From: Eutreptiella sp. 'Long Island Sound 2002'
Taxonomy: Eukaryota; Euglenozoa; Euglenophyceae; Eutreptiales; Eutreptiaceae
Direction of reading: 5' to 3'
Length of the DNA stretch: 64,000 nt
Assembly (NCBI GenBank): GCA_964036045.1
Contig: OZ038378.1
Span: 183,360,944-183,424,943 of the forward strand
Under the pieces are notes generated by a model, which was not told the DNA's origin, did no database searches, and saw only the letters and a list, made by a program, of their open reading frames with translations. The translations under genes and the position numbers were made by a program. Position 1 is the stretch's first letter, and the number at the start of each line of letters is the position of its first letter. Positions 53,946 through 64,000 of this stretch are shown in pieces.

Positions 53946-54716
53946 CATCGGAGCTCTTCTACGGGTTTAAACCCCCACGAACTGTTCCATGGAGGACGAC
54001 CTGCTTGGTTCTTCAAAACCCCCTTTCCTGAGGACTTCAAGAGCCCTGTGGGAGATTGGCTGGAACACAAGCAGTCTATAGCTAACCAGGCTGGGACTAA
54101 CCTGAGACACATCCGTGACCGTGAACTGAGCCGGCGGAACCGCCTGCGGCGACCTGCCAGCTTCAAGGTTGGTGACCTTGTTTTGGTTCACCATTCACGC
54201 CTACCCTCCTGGCCACGTAACTGCCTACAGGACCCTTATTTTGGACCCTATCGTATCATCAGGATACATGGATCCAGGATCCATGTCAGGTGCAGTCCAC
54301 GTCTAGGTGGTGAACTGCTGTGTGCACCTAAACAGTTGAGGCACTATCACTCCCCTGACGATTTGTCCCGGGATGAGTGGCGCCTCAGCGACAGTGAGGT
54401 CGAGCGTATTGACCTCGAGAATGCTGCCAGCCCAGAGGAGGCAGACGAACTCGAAGAGATGACTGCCGATGAGATGGCAGTCAATGGTTACTACGTGGTT
54501 ACGGGTATTGCTCGCCACGAGTCTAAACAGGGCTGGAAATTCCCAACGGTGTGGGATGGCTATGGGTTATCTGAGGCGACCTGGGAACCTATGTCAGCCT
54601 TCATACAACCAGATGGGAGTATCAACCCCATCTTCCGCTCCTACCTCGTTGAGAACAACGAGGGGCAGCTACTAACCCGTTCTGAGACTCTGTCCCAGCG
54701 TAAAAAGAAAAACTAA
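53946..54716 (+). pseudogene. pol: 5'-truncated second Ty3/gypsy element: integrase C-terminus and chromodomain
   Basis: Starts abruptly in the integrase core (STGLNPHELFHGGRPAWFF) and continues in one open frame through FKVGDLVLVHHSRLPSWPRN, DPYFGPYRIIRIHG and YYVVTGIARHESKQGWKFPT VWDGYGLSEATWEPMSAF, a chromodomain with the TWEP aromatic intact, to a TAA at 54714-54716. It is colinear with 49690-50474 of the full element but clearly diverged, so it is a related lineage rather than a duplicate. Everything upstream of this point in the element is missing. Confidence 0.75.
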
Positions 54717-57543
54717 TTTCCCTGTGTCAGTCTACTGACTGTGTTCTAACCTTATAGGTGCAGTGAGCACTCTTGTGCAGACGTGCCTGTGTACGGGTGT
54801 AAGAGCAGTTATCACAGTTGCCCCGCATTGCATCGCAGGACAGGACCGTTAACCCCCCGTGACAACCACTCCCTGGCCGAAGGCCATTGGTTTTTCACAG
54901 ACCACTGCTTACTGAGCACTGCACTGACGCTGTCTGTGCCCTGCAGTCCCATGCCTATGGTTTCCAGCGTGGACCAGGTGGCCGCTTATCAGGTTTGCAG
55001 CCACCCAGCGAGTGTATGCCTTGTTGACCATGTGTTGCATGGGGACTGCCCTGATGTATTGACCTTGGGGAGCCAAGGAAGAACGGTGGCTTACTACACC
55101 AGGGGGGAATGACAAGCAAGGTGTTATGAGGCAAGGTGTGTCTTCCCTCCTTGGAGACAAGCGAGCCCACAGTTAGGACCCCCAACTGGTCCAGACCCAT
55201 GGGGTTCTACCCTTCCTTACAGGGTTTACCATACCCCTAAGTGTGCTACGTATGTCTGTGCGTGTCTCACTTCTCTGACCGGCGTGGCTCCCGGAGACCG
55301 GGCTTCGTTGACGTCGGACCGAAGGTCCTAATCAGGTACTATTACCACTCCTATGGCGCCCAATTTCTGTGCTGGCGCCTATCCTTCGGGGAAGACGGCA
55401 AAAGCCCTACCTACTAGAGGGGAGGGGTTGCCAAGTGTGCTAAGGGCATACAAAACGCCCATTTTTGCTAAAGGCCAGAAGCTAACGCACTCCCGTGCCC
55501 ACGTGGAAAAGCACGCGGGACAGGAGACACCACTACACTACACACACTACCGCCAGCACCAGCCTTCGAAGGCAGGGTGAGCACTCATCACTTGCACTCA
55601 ACACCTGCCAGGCTTGCTGACCCTAACACCTACACACTCTACTAGGAGTTGATGTCAATGAAGTCTCGGGCCCTATTGACCCTCCTGTGAGGAAGCAAGA
55701 GAACACAGCGCTACTAAGCGACTGTGGCCTAACAGGGACGCCACTACGCGTTTCCCTGTCAGGGCTTGGAGGGAACAGCGTGGATGGCGGTGAAGTCGGA
55801 CTGCACTCACTACAGTTATTTGTTTGTGTGATCTGCGCAGCATGTTTTAGCGCTGCCAAAGGGGACTGCACCAATCGCCCTTACCCTCCCACCTGTAAAG
55901 CAAAGGCAGATGGCCTGGGTTTGCGGCTGAGGAACCAAGACTACCTCCACGTATTATACGCTTCTCAGGTAGCCCTATAATACGCTGTCCTCAAACCCAG
56001 GTGCAAGCAAGCAAGCTTAAGGAGCTCCACCCGTTCTCTTATAGAATGTGGGGTGGAGCCCTGGGTAGCCTAAACAAGAGTTTTACCGTGCGCAATACGC
56101 GTAGCCTACCCTTTAATGCGCCATATGCATGCACAAGTATGCACAATATTTACATTTCCTCCTACTCTTACGTAATCTTACTCAACATAACCAATCAAAG
56201 CGTGACTCAACCAGGAGGTGAGCTCCTCCCGGGCTTACCTACCTTACTCACCACGCATCGTATGAATGCCGAGGAAAACACGAGCGCAAAACAACCCTAC
56301 GCGCTTAAACAAACCTACGGCGAATTGCAAACCACCCTAAGCGATTAATGCACTGTGTTTCATGCATGCTTTCCTTGTCTTGTTTCCTGCAGAAAGAGGA
56401 GAGAGAGTGGTGCACTGCACAGCGCAAAAAAAGCCTAACCGTTTTAAGCAACCCTACTTTAGCGCTACGGCAACACGAACACGAGCAAGCACTTTCTTTT
56501 CTTACCTGTGAAGAGAGAACATGGGTGAATTGGGGCACAGGGAAAGCGACACAGCGTGTGAATGCCTCAATTAGGCACATGCATCGCGAGCACAGCGCAT
56601 ATTCTAACCCTACGTGCGCGCTGCGCGCTCCATTCGCATCGCATACCTTTCACTCCTATTTTGACCTGTGCAGAGCAAAGGAGAGAAGCACCCGACCCCC
56701 CAACGAACACAGCAGTGACAACCCTAACGTTTTAACGAAATAACCAACACGAACGCAATGCATGCGTGTGAAATGACACTAGCATACCTGGGAGGTGGGT
56801 TGTCCACCTGCTCTGTGGTGTGGGTTGATTTTCGATACTTTTCGCCAAAGTTTATGAAAATTTTGATGCAACTGTGCAAAAATTTCCTTTCGAACTTTAA
56901 AAACTACGGCGCATACCTTCTTTTTCAAGAGCCGTTTACGCTTGCGCAACCCTTTTTCTGGAGTCCGCTTCTGTTGCGCTTGTTTGCGACTTTAAGTTTT
57001 GGCGTAAAAATGACGATTTCTCGCGTTGTATCGTCGATTTTTAGCGATTTGACTTCTTAAATCACTACAACTTTGGATAAACCACAGGATTCACTCCCTT
57101 TTGGTTACATTTTCTATTTTTTTTCAAGTCTTGGAGATTTGTGTCCTCCATTGGGAGTATTGCTCCGCCCTGGCCCTTGGTCAGGACATTTACTGAACTG
57201 CTGCTTATGCAGCGATAGCCGTCCGCATTAGAGTGTTCGACTATACCCTAGTGGGCAAGCATGTGTGCTCTAGGGAGGGAGTCCTGGGTTCAAACCCCAG
57301 TACCCCCAAATTTTTACCAAAAGTTATCGTCGCACACTGGCGACTTTTGAGGAATGCCCCATCGAAGGGACATCATTCACGGTACATTACACTGTTTTTC
57401 AAGGCCACCTACAGTGTGATAGGCTTCTATGAACTGATGAGAATGTTTTTGGTAGGTTGAATGCATTTTCTGAGGTAATTTTGGGAATATTTGAGCCTTT
57501 TTCCTTGGTCCTACTAGCTTGATCAACTAGTACTCCAGGGGGG
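54717..57543 (+). other. 3' noncoding region of the second Ty3 element
   Basis: 2.8 kb without a supported gene, colinear with 50475-52685 through several conserved blocks. It contains the tRNA-like segment at 57228-57310 and ends in a CAGGGGGG polypurine tract directly before AGTAAGAAAAAG. Confidence 0.65.
57228..57310 (+). other. tRNA-like segment in the second element
   Basis: GACTATACCCTAGTGGGCAAGC is A-box-like and GGGTTCAAACCCC a near-perfect B box with a paired T arm (CTGGGTTCAAACCCCAG). It is similar in wording to the LTR segment at 42380-42463 (CCTAGTGG, AGTCCTGGGTTCAA). The acceptor stem does not close, so it is probably not a functional tRNA. Confidence 0.4.
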
Positions 57544-58230
57544 AGTAAGAAAAAGTCACTGCCATGTCTTTCTTGGAGGGCTTGATCCAGGCCAAGCCCC
57601 CCTTAAAACCCTTTTGTTGATGCTAAGACTAACTTAAGTATTTTTATTGCTCTTTTGAAGCTTTTAGTACACTTTCTCAAAGTAACTAGGGTTATAACCC
57701 TAGCCCCCCATGAAGTTCACCCCTACCACTCAACTGAGCGGAGGTATCTTCCTTCATGGAGGATATACCAAAATAAAATAGGCATTTCATGCCTTAGGCC
57801 TTGGAGGTTAAGCCTAGTGGTCTCCCACCCCAAGACCCCTATACTCAATTGTTTCTACCACTTATTGTGGTTCTACTTTTTAATTGTTTCTGAATTCAGT
57901 TGCTTGGCCAAGTCATAATATGTGTCTGGCCTAACTCCTATGCCCCACATTCCTAACCAGCTCCATTTCATCCAAAAGAGTGCACATGAAGTGCTTGATG
58001 CTAACTTGGAGGCTAGAGTCAGGCCAGTTTTCACATAAAATGTTTTGTACTATCCATTTGTGATTGAATCTTTGTATTTAAACTTGCTTTGTCTATCTGC
58101 AGCCCTTCTGTGTTACACTGGATTTCAAATTATTCATTTATTCGATCCACATCCTGTTCTTGCTCTACTTGCTCCTTTGGTTTTGGGATTTCACCATCAA
58201 AAACCTGCAGTGTTCCATCAAAATCTATAG
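57544..58230 (+). repeat. LTR of the second Ty3 element
   Basis: Starts with the same AGTAAGAAAAAGT terminus and keeps patches of the other LTRs in order (AAGAGTGCACAT, CAGCCCTTC, CAGTG then CTATA near the end), but is otherwise strongly diverged. I place the right end near 58230 by comparison with CACTATAAACTTTTCT; it could be off by about 15 bp. It is the only LTR left for this element. Confidence 0.65.
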
Positions 58231-58253
58231 GGCACTAATCAAGGACATCTTTC

Positions 58254-59123
58254 TCAGTGGCACGTGGGAGAATCGCCAAAGGATGCTGAGGGGCCAGGGC
58301 GGCTCTGGTTGCCGTTGTTGTTGGGTTCGCTAAATAAGAAACGGATGCAGAGGTTATTGGGACGTTTGGCGGGACTGGGTCCTTTTTTGGTTGGGGCATA
58401 CTGTTGGAAACAAGCGGAGGGTAACCGCCATTTTTTTTGCTTTTGTACCACACAGTTACGCGGTGAAAGCCAGAGTGCAGGCAGAGCCCCAAACCTGCTG
58501 GGGCGCCTAGGTTTTGTTTGCTGACGCTTATTGTGTTGGGTTGTATCTGCCGTCCGGGGGCGTGCGCGTATTTCAGTGCCCCCGCTAGGGGAGTACCTTG
58601 CAAGCAGCGGAGTTATGGGGCTGCATGCAGGGGGTTCGTCGGGCGACGTACATGAAGTGGCCCCGGGTATGTGTAGGTAGTGATAGTACGGTGGCACGAT
58701 ACCAAATACAGGGACAGAGGTGCTTTTTTTTGCTCTAGCCAGCAACGTATACTGCATACCCTGTGCTGGCTTCGTCGTTGGTTTAAGATTCTCATTGCGG
58801 ATTTTTATAGCCCTTTTGGTTGTCCAGCGGATCCACGCTGCAGGGTCCACAATTTTGACTCGGTGAGATCTTGCTTGGGGTCTGCCCGTGAGAAGTATTG
58901 GCAATGGCACCCGTCCCCCTCTCCCTTTCAGGACCTCTTTGCACTGGCTCCTTTCCCGTGGGTTAGTGCGCCACGTGACAACCGTGATTGCCCCTCTGGC
59001 CTTTTGGCTGTTGACGGGGCATGATGGGTGCGACAAAGGAGGATGCCTCTGTTTTCTCCGAGCCGGGGTGGGGGGTGCCAGGGCCATGTCCCGCAGCGGC
59101 TTGTTTCCTCTGTTTTTTGCCAA
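58254..59123 (-). CDS. Basic, low-complexity ORF of uncertain reality
   Basis: A 289-codon minus-strand ORF with a basic, Pro/Arg/Lys-rich composition (MAKNRGNKPLRDMALAPP, AWIRWTTKRAIKIRNENLKP, VFGIVPPYYHYLHIPG). No family motif is visible and forward-strand ORFs compete over the same stretch. It could be a structural ORF of the outer element read backwards, or chance. Confidence 0.22.
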   Translation of the reverse strand: MAKNRGNKPLRDMALAPPTPARRKQRHPPLSHPSCPVNSQKARGAITVVTWRTNPRERSQCKEVLKGRGGRVPLPILLTGRPQARSHRVKIVDPAAWIRWTTKRAIKIRNENLKPTTKPAQGMQYTLLARAKKSTSVPVFGIVPPYYHYLHIPGATSCTSPDEPPACSPITPLLARYSPSGGTEIRARPRTADTTQHNKRQQTKPRRPSRFGALPALWLSPRNCVVQKQKKWRLPSACFQQYAPTKKGPSPAKRPNNLCIRFLFSEPNNNGNQSRPGPSASFGDSPTCH

Positions 59124-59328
59124 AGGGCGTAGTGATTAGCGCTTTGGTTTGACACGTGTGCCAGTCATGCTTGCCCCTGTCCGCTTATATACAGTGCAGG
59201 CGCCAGGAGACTACCTGGCCGAGTTTTGGCTGGGTGCACGCGCAGCACGTCGGTTTATGCTTCGACAACATGTTCGGTCTATGGTTTCTGCTCTAGGGCT
59301 GTGAAGAAAATCCTTTCCTCTCGTAATA

Positions 59329-59666
59329 GGGCCCGGAGTGGACTGGCATTTGTTTTGTCTTACATACATTGCAGAAAAGAAAAAGGTGTAAACTATAGTT
59401 TCCGTTGAAACTGAAGTTTGATGTGTTCCCTGGAGCTGCCGTTGTCTGTGCATATATGCAGCATGCCTACGATTTCTGTTCTCGTTTAGTCGATTTTCAT
59501 AATTGAAATGGAGGGTCCCACCCGCCCTCCCTTCGGACAGTGTGTATCCCTTGAGATGAAAGACTTTGAACTCGACCAGCGGCACTACGAAAATTGCTGC
59601 GGGGCCCCGAGTGGACTGGCGTCTGTTTCGTCTTGCATGTATTGCACAGAACAAAGGAGTGTAAAC
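59329..59666 (+). repeat. Duplicated ~63 bp block
   Basis: GGAGTGGACTGGCATTTGTT TTGTCTTACA (59329-59393) recurs as GAGTGGACTGGCGTCTGTTT CGTCTTGCA (59604-59666), each ending in AAAG(G/A).GTGTAAAC. The first copy runs straight into the 59393-59515 repeat. Confidence 0.65.
59393..59515 (+). repeat. ~125 bp repeat, partner at 37206-37330
   Basis: Same ordered blocks as 37206-37330, including CTCGTTTAGTCGATTTT and AATTGAAATGGAGGGT. Possible right-end counterpart of the outer nested element. Confidence 0.65.
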
Positions 59667-61180
59667 CTTCGCCTTAGCAGTGGTGCCCCCCCCTCCCCGT
59701 GTATTTCGCGAAGCTTACACGATTTTAGGAGGAATCGCTTTAAGCATGCAGGCTAGGCTTCTCCAAACGGGTACGGCACTAGTTGCCCGACAAACCGCAC
59801 AACAATTTGCTTTGGAATGTGGACAAGGTCCTATCAAGACTACGACTAGGACCGAGCTGGGTCCTAATCTTGTTCATTGCATAGCATATCGCCATGGATG
59901 AAGAACGTGTAGCGTTGGATATTATCATGGACTTTCAGGATGATCGTCCAGACAAACAGCTCAACAACGGCTCATTTTCACCTCAAAACAGACCACCGTG
60001 TGGCACCATGGCATGGAATATGCCGCACTGAACACCCATTTGCAATCATTTGATGGCCCAATTGCTATGGAAGAAGAACAGCCCTCATTGGAGACGCTTA
60101 CTTGACACACCGGCGATCAACCTGAACATTCACAATGATCGTCCCAAAAACAAGCTGAAGACGGCCATTTTTGGACACTAAATCGGTCATAAAACGGGCT
60201 AGATGGCTCGAAACGGCACAAATTTGGTTGCAGGTGATGCGCATTAGCTGGATGGTCATTTTGAGCTACTCAGATGCCGGTTTTGAGCCACGGTCCGCAC
60301 AAAGAATTTCTAACCGTCTGCTTGTTGCTGCTGCTGCTCCTGCTGCTGCTAAAATGTGTTGCTCACCGTGGACCCTAAGAAGGGTTGTAAAACCTCGACA
60401 CGGTAAACCCAACTCAGTAGCCCAAGTCTTCAAGCGGTGCTCAAGAAGGAGCTAGATTTGGATGAGCAAAGCAAAAGGCAAAAGCAAGGCACATGAGATA
60501 CATGAGACACAAAGAGCAAGTGAAGGTAGGCACACGTTGGAAGGCACAATGAAGGAGTTACAAGGCATACAGGCATGCACGCACACAACCAGGTGGAACC
60601 CACCTTGGAGTGTTAAAGTCTCCAGTCAAGTGGCACCAATTCCTAGGAGTGTAGTGTTTTAGTTGAACAGGCTTGTCCTCCCAATGTCTCCTTTCTTTTC
60701 TCCACAAGCGCCCCCCAAGCCTTGCCTCTACGATGTGTTGAGACATGCAAGATGTTTTCAGACCCCCAACTTCATGCCTCGTCAACGTTCCATTGGCCCT
60801 TTGCTTGAACCACCACAACACAAGGTGAGCTCTCCAAAATTCATCAGTGAAACAAATTCCAAGGCACGGAGAGTTGGCGGCATGTGAGTTGCATCGCAAT
60901 GGATAACTCCTTTTTGATGGCCCCGCCATCCCATCGATTTTGGCGCATGGTTTTCCAATGATATTGTTTTGCGTGATTTTGTCTCTGTGAGCCCCCCCCC
61001 CCTTTCCCCCCCTCCTTGGGTGCTTTTTTTTGTGTTGGTTGGTGGTGTCCGCACTCAAACTATCAATTGTATTTTCATACATCAACGTTCCTGAATTTTC
61101 CGCTATTGCGTGCCGCGTTTCCCACCTTCCGCACCGGCTTCCCCACCAACAACCTGCCAGCTTGGTCCCAATATTCAGTC
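59667..61180. other. Noncoding stretch with short internal duplications
   Basis: ATGATCGTCC(C/A)... followed by CAAGCT or CAGCTC and AACGGC or GACGGCC and ATTTT occurs at about 59939 and again at 60135. A CTG/CTC trinucleotide run lies at 60325-60350. A small ORF from the ATG at 59894 (46 codons, MDEERVALDIIMDFQDDR) has a good start context but no recognisable domain. No supported gene. Confidence 0.4.
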
Positions 61181-61300
61181 TTGATAGGGCTAGGGTTGGG
61201 GTTAGGGCTAGGGGTTAGGGGTAGGGGTACAATTACTACTAGGCTTAGAGTTGGGGTGGGCGTTAGAGTCAAGGTTGGGTTTAAGGATAGTGTTGGGGTG
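61181..61300 (+). repeat. Degenerate TTAGGG-like G-rich tract
   Basis: GGGCTAGGGTTGGGGTTAGGG and GGGGTTAGGGGTAGGGG, then looser GTTRGGG units to about 61300. It resembles a decayed interstitial telomeric tract and could form G-quadruplexes on the plus strand. Confidence 0.55.
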
Positions 61301-64000
61301 CAAAGTGGACAAAAATTTCCTTTGGGCGCATTTGGTGCCCATGGAGCATCGGGCACCTTTGGCACCCATGGACTCTTGAGGCCGGCACCTTTGGCAACTA
61401 ACTATTGGCCGGAGGCGGGGGGGGGGGGGGGGCAGGGGTAGCACACACATGGGGGGGGGGGGATTCTAGCCCCGGTTCTCAACACCCCTGCCTTCAGGGG
61501 GAGGGGGTCCGCTGGGCGTCAGGGAATAAAGCAAAACGGGGGCCATCCGGTAGTCTGCCTGCACAAAGAAAAGACGCAGTGGGGCCTTGAATTGGCATGA
61601 CTTGGAGGATAATGAAGGCCATTCTGAGCCAACGGCCAACCCACGGCGGTTTGGAATGGACCTTTGTTTTGAACAAAAAACCACGAGAAACCGCCCGGTC
61701 AACCTGGCAGGCACATGCACCTCTGCAGCCCACTCTGCACAGCCCGCATCCTGGTGTGTGCCATGTGCCCCCCCCCCCCCAGCCCTGGCAGGCCTCCATA
61801 CAACTCCTCTTCTAAAGCGTCCCTTGCGGGGGGGGGGGGGGCTGACCAGCTCCGACGTCTGTTTCACATCACAGGGCATGTTCGGCACGGCGAGGAGAGG
61901 GGTTGCAACGTGCCGGCACCACAGGGCGCGGGACCTGCCAATCCTTGCTGTGGATCCTCCCCTGCTGGTTCAGGGAGAGCGAGTCCCAACCCTCCCACAA
62001 CGGCTCCTTGGACCTGAGCACAAGAGCGCGGGTGCACGGGCACATGGCTTGTGCGCCGATGCCACACACAATGGTTGCTACCGTCCCCGGCGTGGTCTGA
62101 CCGCCCAGGGGGCGGGCCCTGCACCGCCCGCGCTCCGGGGCCCCCGCCACGCCTCCCCCGGGCAACGCCGGGTTTTCGGGCAGGACCATCCGCAGGATCA
62201 TCTGCGGGGTTCATGCGGGGCTCATGGGACAGCCTCGCATCCGACACCGCCCGTCCCTCTGCCGTGCTCCGTGTTACCCGCGGTGCAAGGGGTCGGGATG
62301 CAGAGCCACGCCCTCCCCGACGCCGCAGCTCACACTCTCATGCGCCCGTGACCGGGGCCTTGATGGGCGTGTGCCCTTTCCCCCCAAAAAAAAACATGTG
62401 AAGGGGCATCAACAACGAGAGACGCGTGAATGCCCGCCTTGTTCCCACAGACATGGCCCAGATGGCCGCACCGCGCGCCGCGTCAGGCCCTGCCCTCTGC
62501 ACAAGGCCAACCAGCAGGACTCCAACGGCGATGCACTACTCCTTTGAGAGCCCCCCTTTGTTTGTTGGCCGGTCGATGGTCTCCCCCATCCGCCGACTTT
62601 TGCCGGTCAACTGTCGGGAGCGCTTAAGGTGACCGGGTTGCGACACTGATCGCATCCTCATCCGTATGCAACGTCATGGCTGGATGCCACGGTACCGCAC
62701 GAGGGCGGCTCTCGCGTCCAAATCAGTCGTTGTTGGGTCCTCAGAGCGCGATCGAGACTTTCACCAAAAGTCTCGGACCGCAGTCGACCCGAAAGCACTG
62801 GGGGCAGGTTTTTTCAAGGGGACGAACCGACCTGGACGAGAATACTCTGACTCGAGCACGGAAATCCTGAAACTTCTGAAAATTAGGGGTGGGGCTGATC
62901 CTTGACCAAGGGCCAGTGGCCACTGGGGTGCGGCCCATCGCCATGTACTATGCGACCGCCGCTCACGAGGGAGCTGAGTGCCGTTTGGGGGCAGAAGTGT
63001 GCAAAAAGGGTTCCTGCCGGTCGCACAATGGCCTGCCCCCCAGCCCTTGACCAACAACAATCGACTGCCGAATCCGCATTTGCCGTCCCATTTTGTTGGA
63101 TGTACCCCAACGCAGGCGGTGTGCCCCCGTGCGCAGAACCGCCTTGGGGCCAAGGGCCCTTGGGGCACCGCCGGGGGGTGGGCGGGGCAGGCACACCTGA
63201 CACTTGTGGTGCTGCTGGGGTGCGCTCCGGGAACAGGGCTCTGCCTCTCATCATGGCCACAGGACCTCTCGGGCGAGGCAGAGGTGGTGGGGTGAGGCAT
63301 GGCCGAGGTGTCCAGCAGCAGTCGGCGCCGGGCCGGTTTGTCGTCCTTCTTGTCGTTCTGTGTGGGGGCTGCAGCGCACCAACGGAGAGCGTGCCATCAG
63401 CGGGCCATCCCAAACAGGAGGGTCGGGCACTTGAGGAGGCGGCGTGTGACAGCACGCGCCGCGGGCGGACTCGTTGCTGCTGCCCTTCCCAACGCGCGTG
63501 CGCGCGCGCTGCACCAATGGCAGGCCACCCCACATCCATTGCTCGGCCACGTACCCACGTCCGTTTGCATTCCAAACCGAGCGTGGCCCACACCCCCTCT
63601 GACCCCAGGGGCAGGGGTCTTCGCAGCTGAGAGGCCTTTGCCAATAAAAGCAAAGACTTGAACTTGTCAAGTGCAAACGGCTTGCCAATGGGCGTTGAGC
63701 CCATGGCATGTGTGGGGGAAGACGGGGTCACCCTTTTGGGGACGTTGGGCTTGTGCGGTTGGACCGCAGCCCCATATGCCCTGGCACCTCCTGACTGAAC
63801 AAGATGCCAAAGGACCTCAAACTGCATTTGGGGGCACCAAGTCTCACCGCAGCAGACACAAAAATGTCTCAGATACGTTACAACGGCTCAAAAGTGCATC
63901 AGTGATGGCGGTCGGGCGCAGCAACTGCAAATCCAATCGGGTGTGCCGTGGGCTGCCCCCGCCAAGAAAACTCGACGCCCCAAGAAACTGCGATCTCTCA
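61301..64000. other. GC-rich end without a convincing gene
   Basis: Overlapping long ORFs on both strands (61587-62351 forward; 62883-63827 reverse; 62902-63630 forward) have Arg/Pro/Gly/Ala-rich content and no motifs. G/C runs at 61418, 61452, 61770 and 61828. A frame open from about 63802 to the window end (HQVSPQQTQKCLRYVTTAQK, then a Lys/Arg-rich end) might be the start of a coding segment but is too short to judge. Confidence 0.4.

Noticed and set aside
57228-57310. Functional tRNA gene
   Set aside because: The T arm and B box are good, but the acceptor stem does not pair, so I list it only as tRNA-like.
61587-63827. Long ORFs at the GC-rich right end
   Set aside because: Same reasoning as for 4.6-8.2 kb; forward and reverse ORFs overlap and neither looks like a protein.

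Overview
The window is a repeat-dominated stretch of a eukaryotic nuclear genome. There is no operon-like packing. GT-AG introns are visible (donor at 40236, acceptor at 39928, minus strand), and the content is long micro- and minisatellites, many 10-16 bp C or G runs, and layer upon layer of transposable elements. A chromodomain Ty3/gypsy element, a tyrosine-recombinase element, a DDE transposase family with a C-terminal zinc-binding tail and a TET/JBP-like dioxygenase inside a transposon are together most like a large-genome microalga (prasinophyte or other green alga, or a dinoflagellate). That is an inference; no rRNA, organellar gene or spliced leader fixes the lineage.

Layout. 1-3200: noncoding repeats, then a decayed RNase H on the minus strand. 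3197-4345: the best candidate for a host gene, an unrecognised helical-repeat-like protein. 4346-8160: very GC-rich, with chance ORFs on both strands and no convincing gene. 8160-12540: noncoding, with short repeat clusters. 12540-16780: two copies of a DDE transposase; the first is split by a 1,386 bp TA-flanked inverted-repeat element that carries a WW-domain ORF. 17600-29200: scattered fragments (Cys-rich exon, SH3-like domain, two more RNase H pieces). 31398-31912: a 515 bp pure AC repeat. 33600-37200: AT-rich and gene-poor.

37200-59500 is a nest. The substrate is a decayed element with a gag-like ORF (37385-41274) and a tyrosine-recombinase-like domain (41387-53700). Two elements landed in it. 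One is a 2.93 kb transposon with 27 bp terminal inverted repeats (37770-40696) whose spliced gene includes a TET/JBP-like dioxygenase domain. The other is an 11.37 kb Ty3/gypsy chromodomain element (42112-53482) with nearly identical 797 bp LTRs and a 5 bp target duplication. Immediately downstream is a 5'-truncated relative of the Ty3 element (53946-58230). The ancestral reading frame across the TIR transposon and across the WW element can be restored on paper by removing the insert and one copy of a 2 bp target duplication. This independently supports both boundaries.

59500-64000 is noncoding, with degenerate TTAGGG-like sequence near 61.2 kb and a GC-rich end. Apart from the 3197-4345 ORF, almost everything interpretable here is mobile DNA, and most coding copies carry stops or frameshifts.
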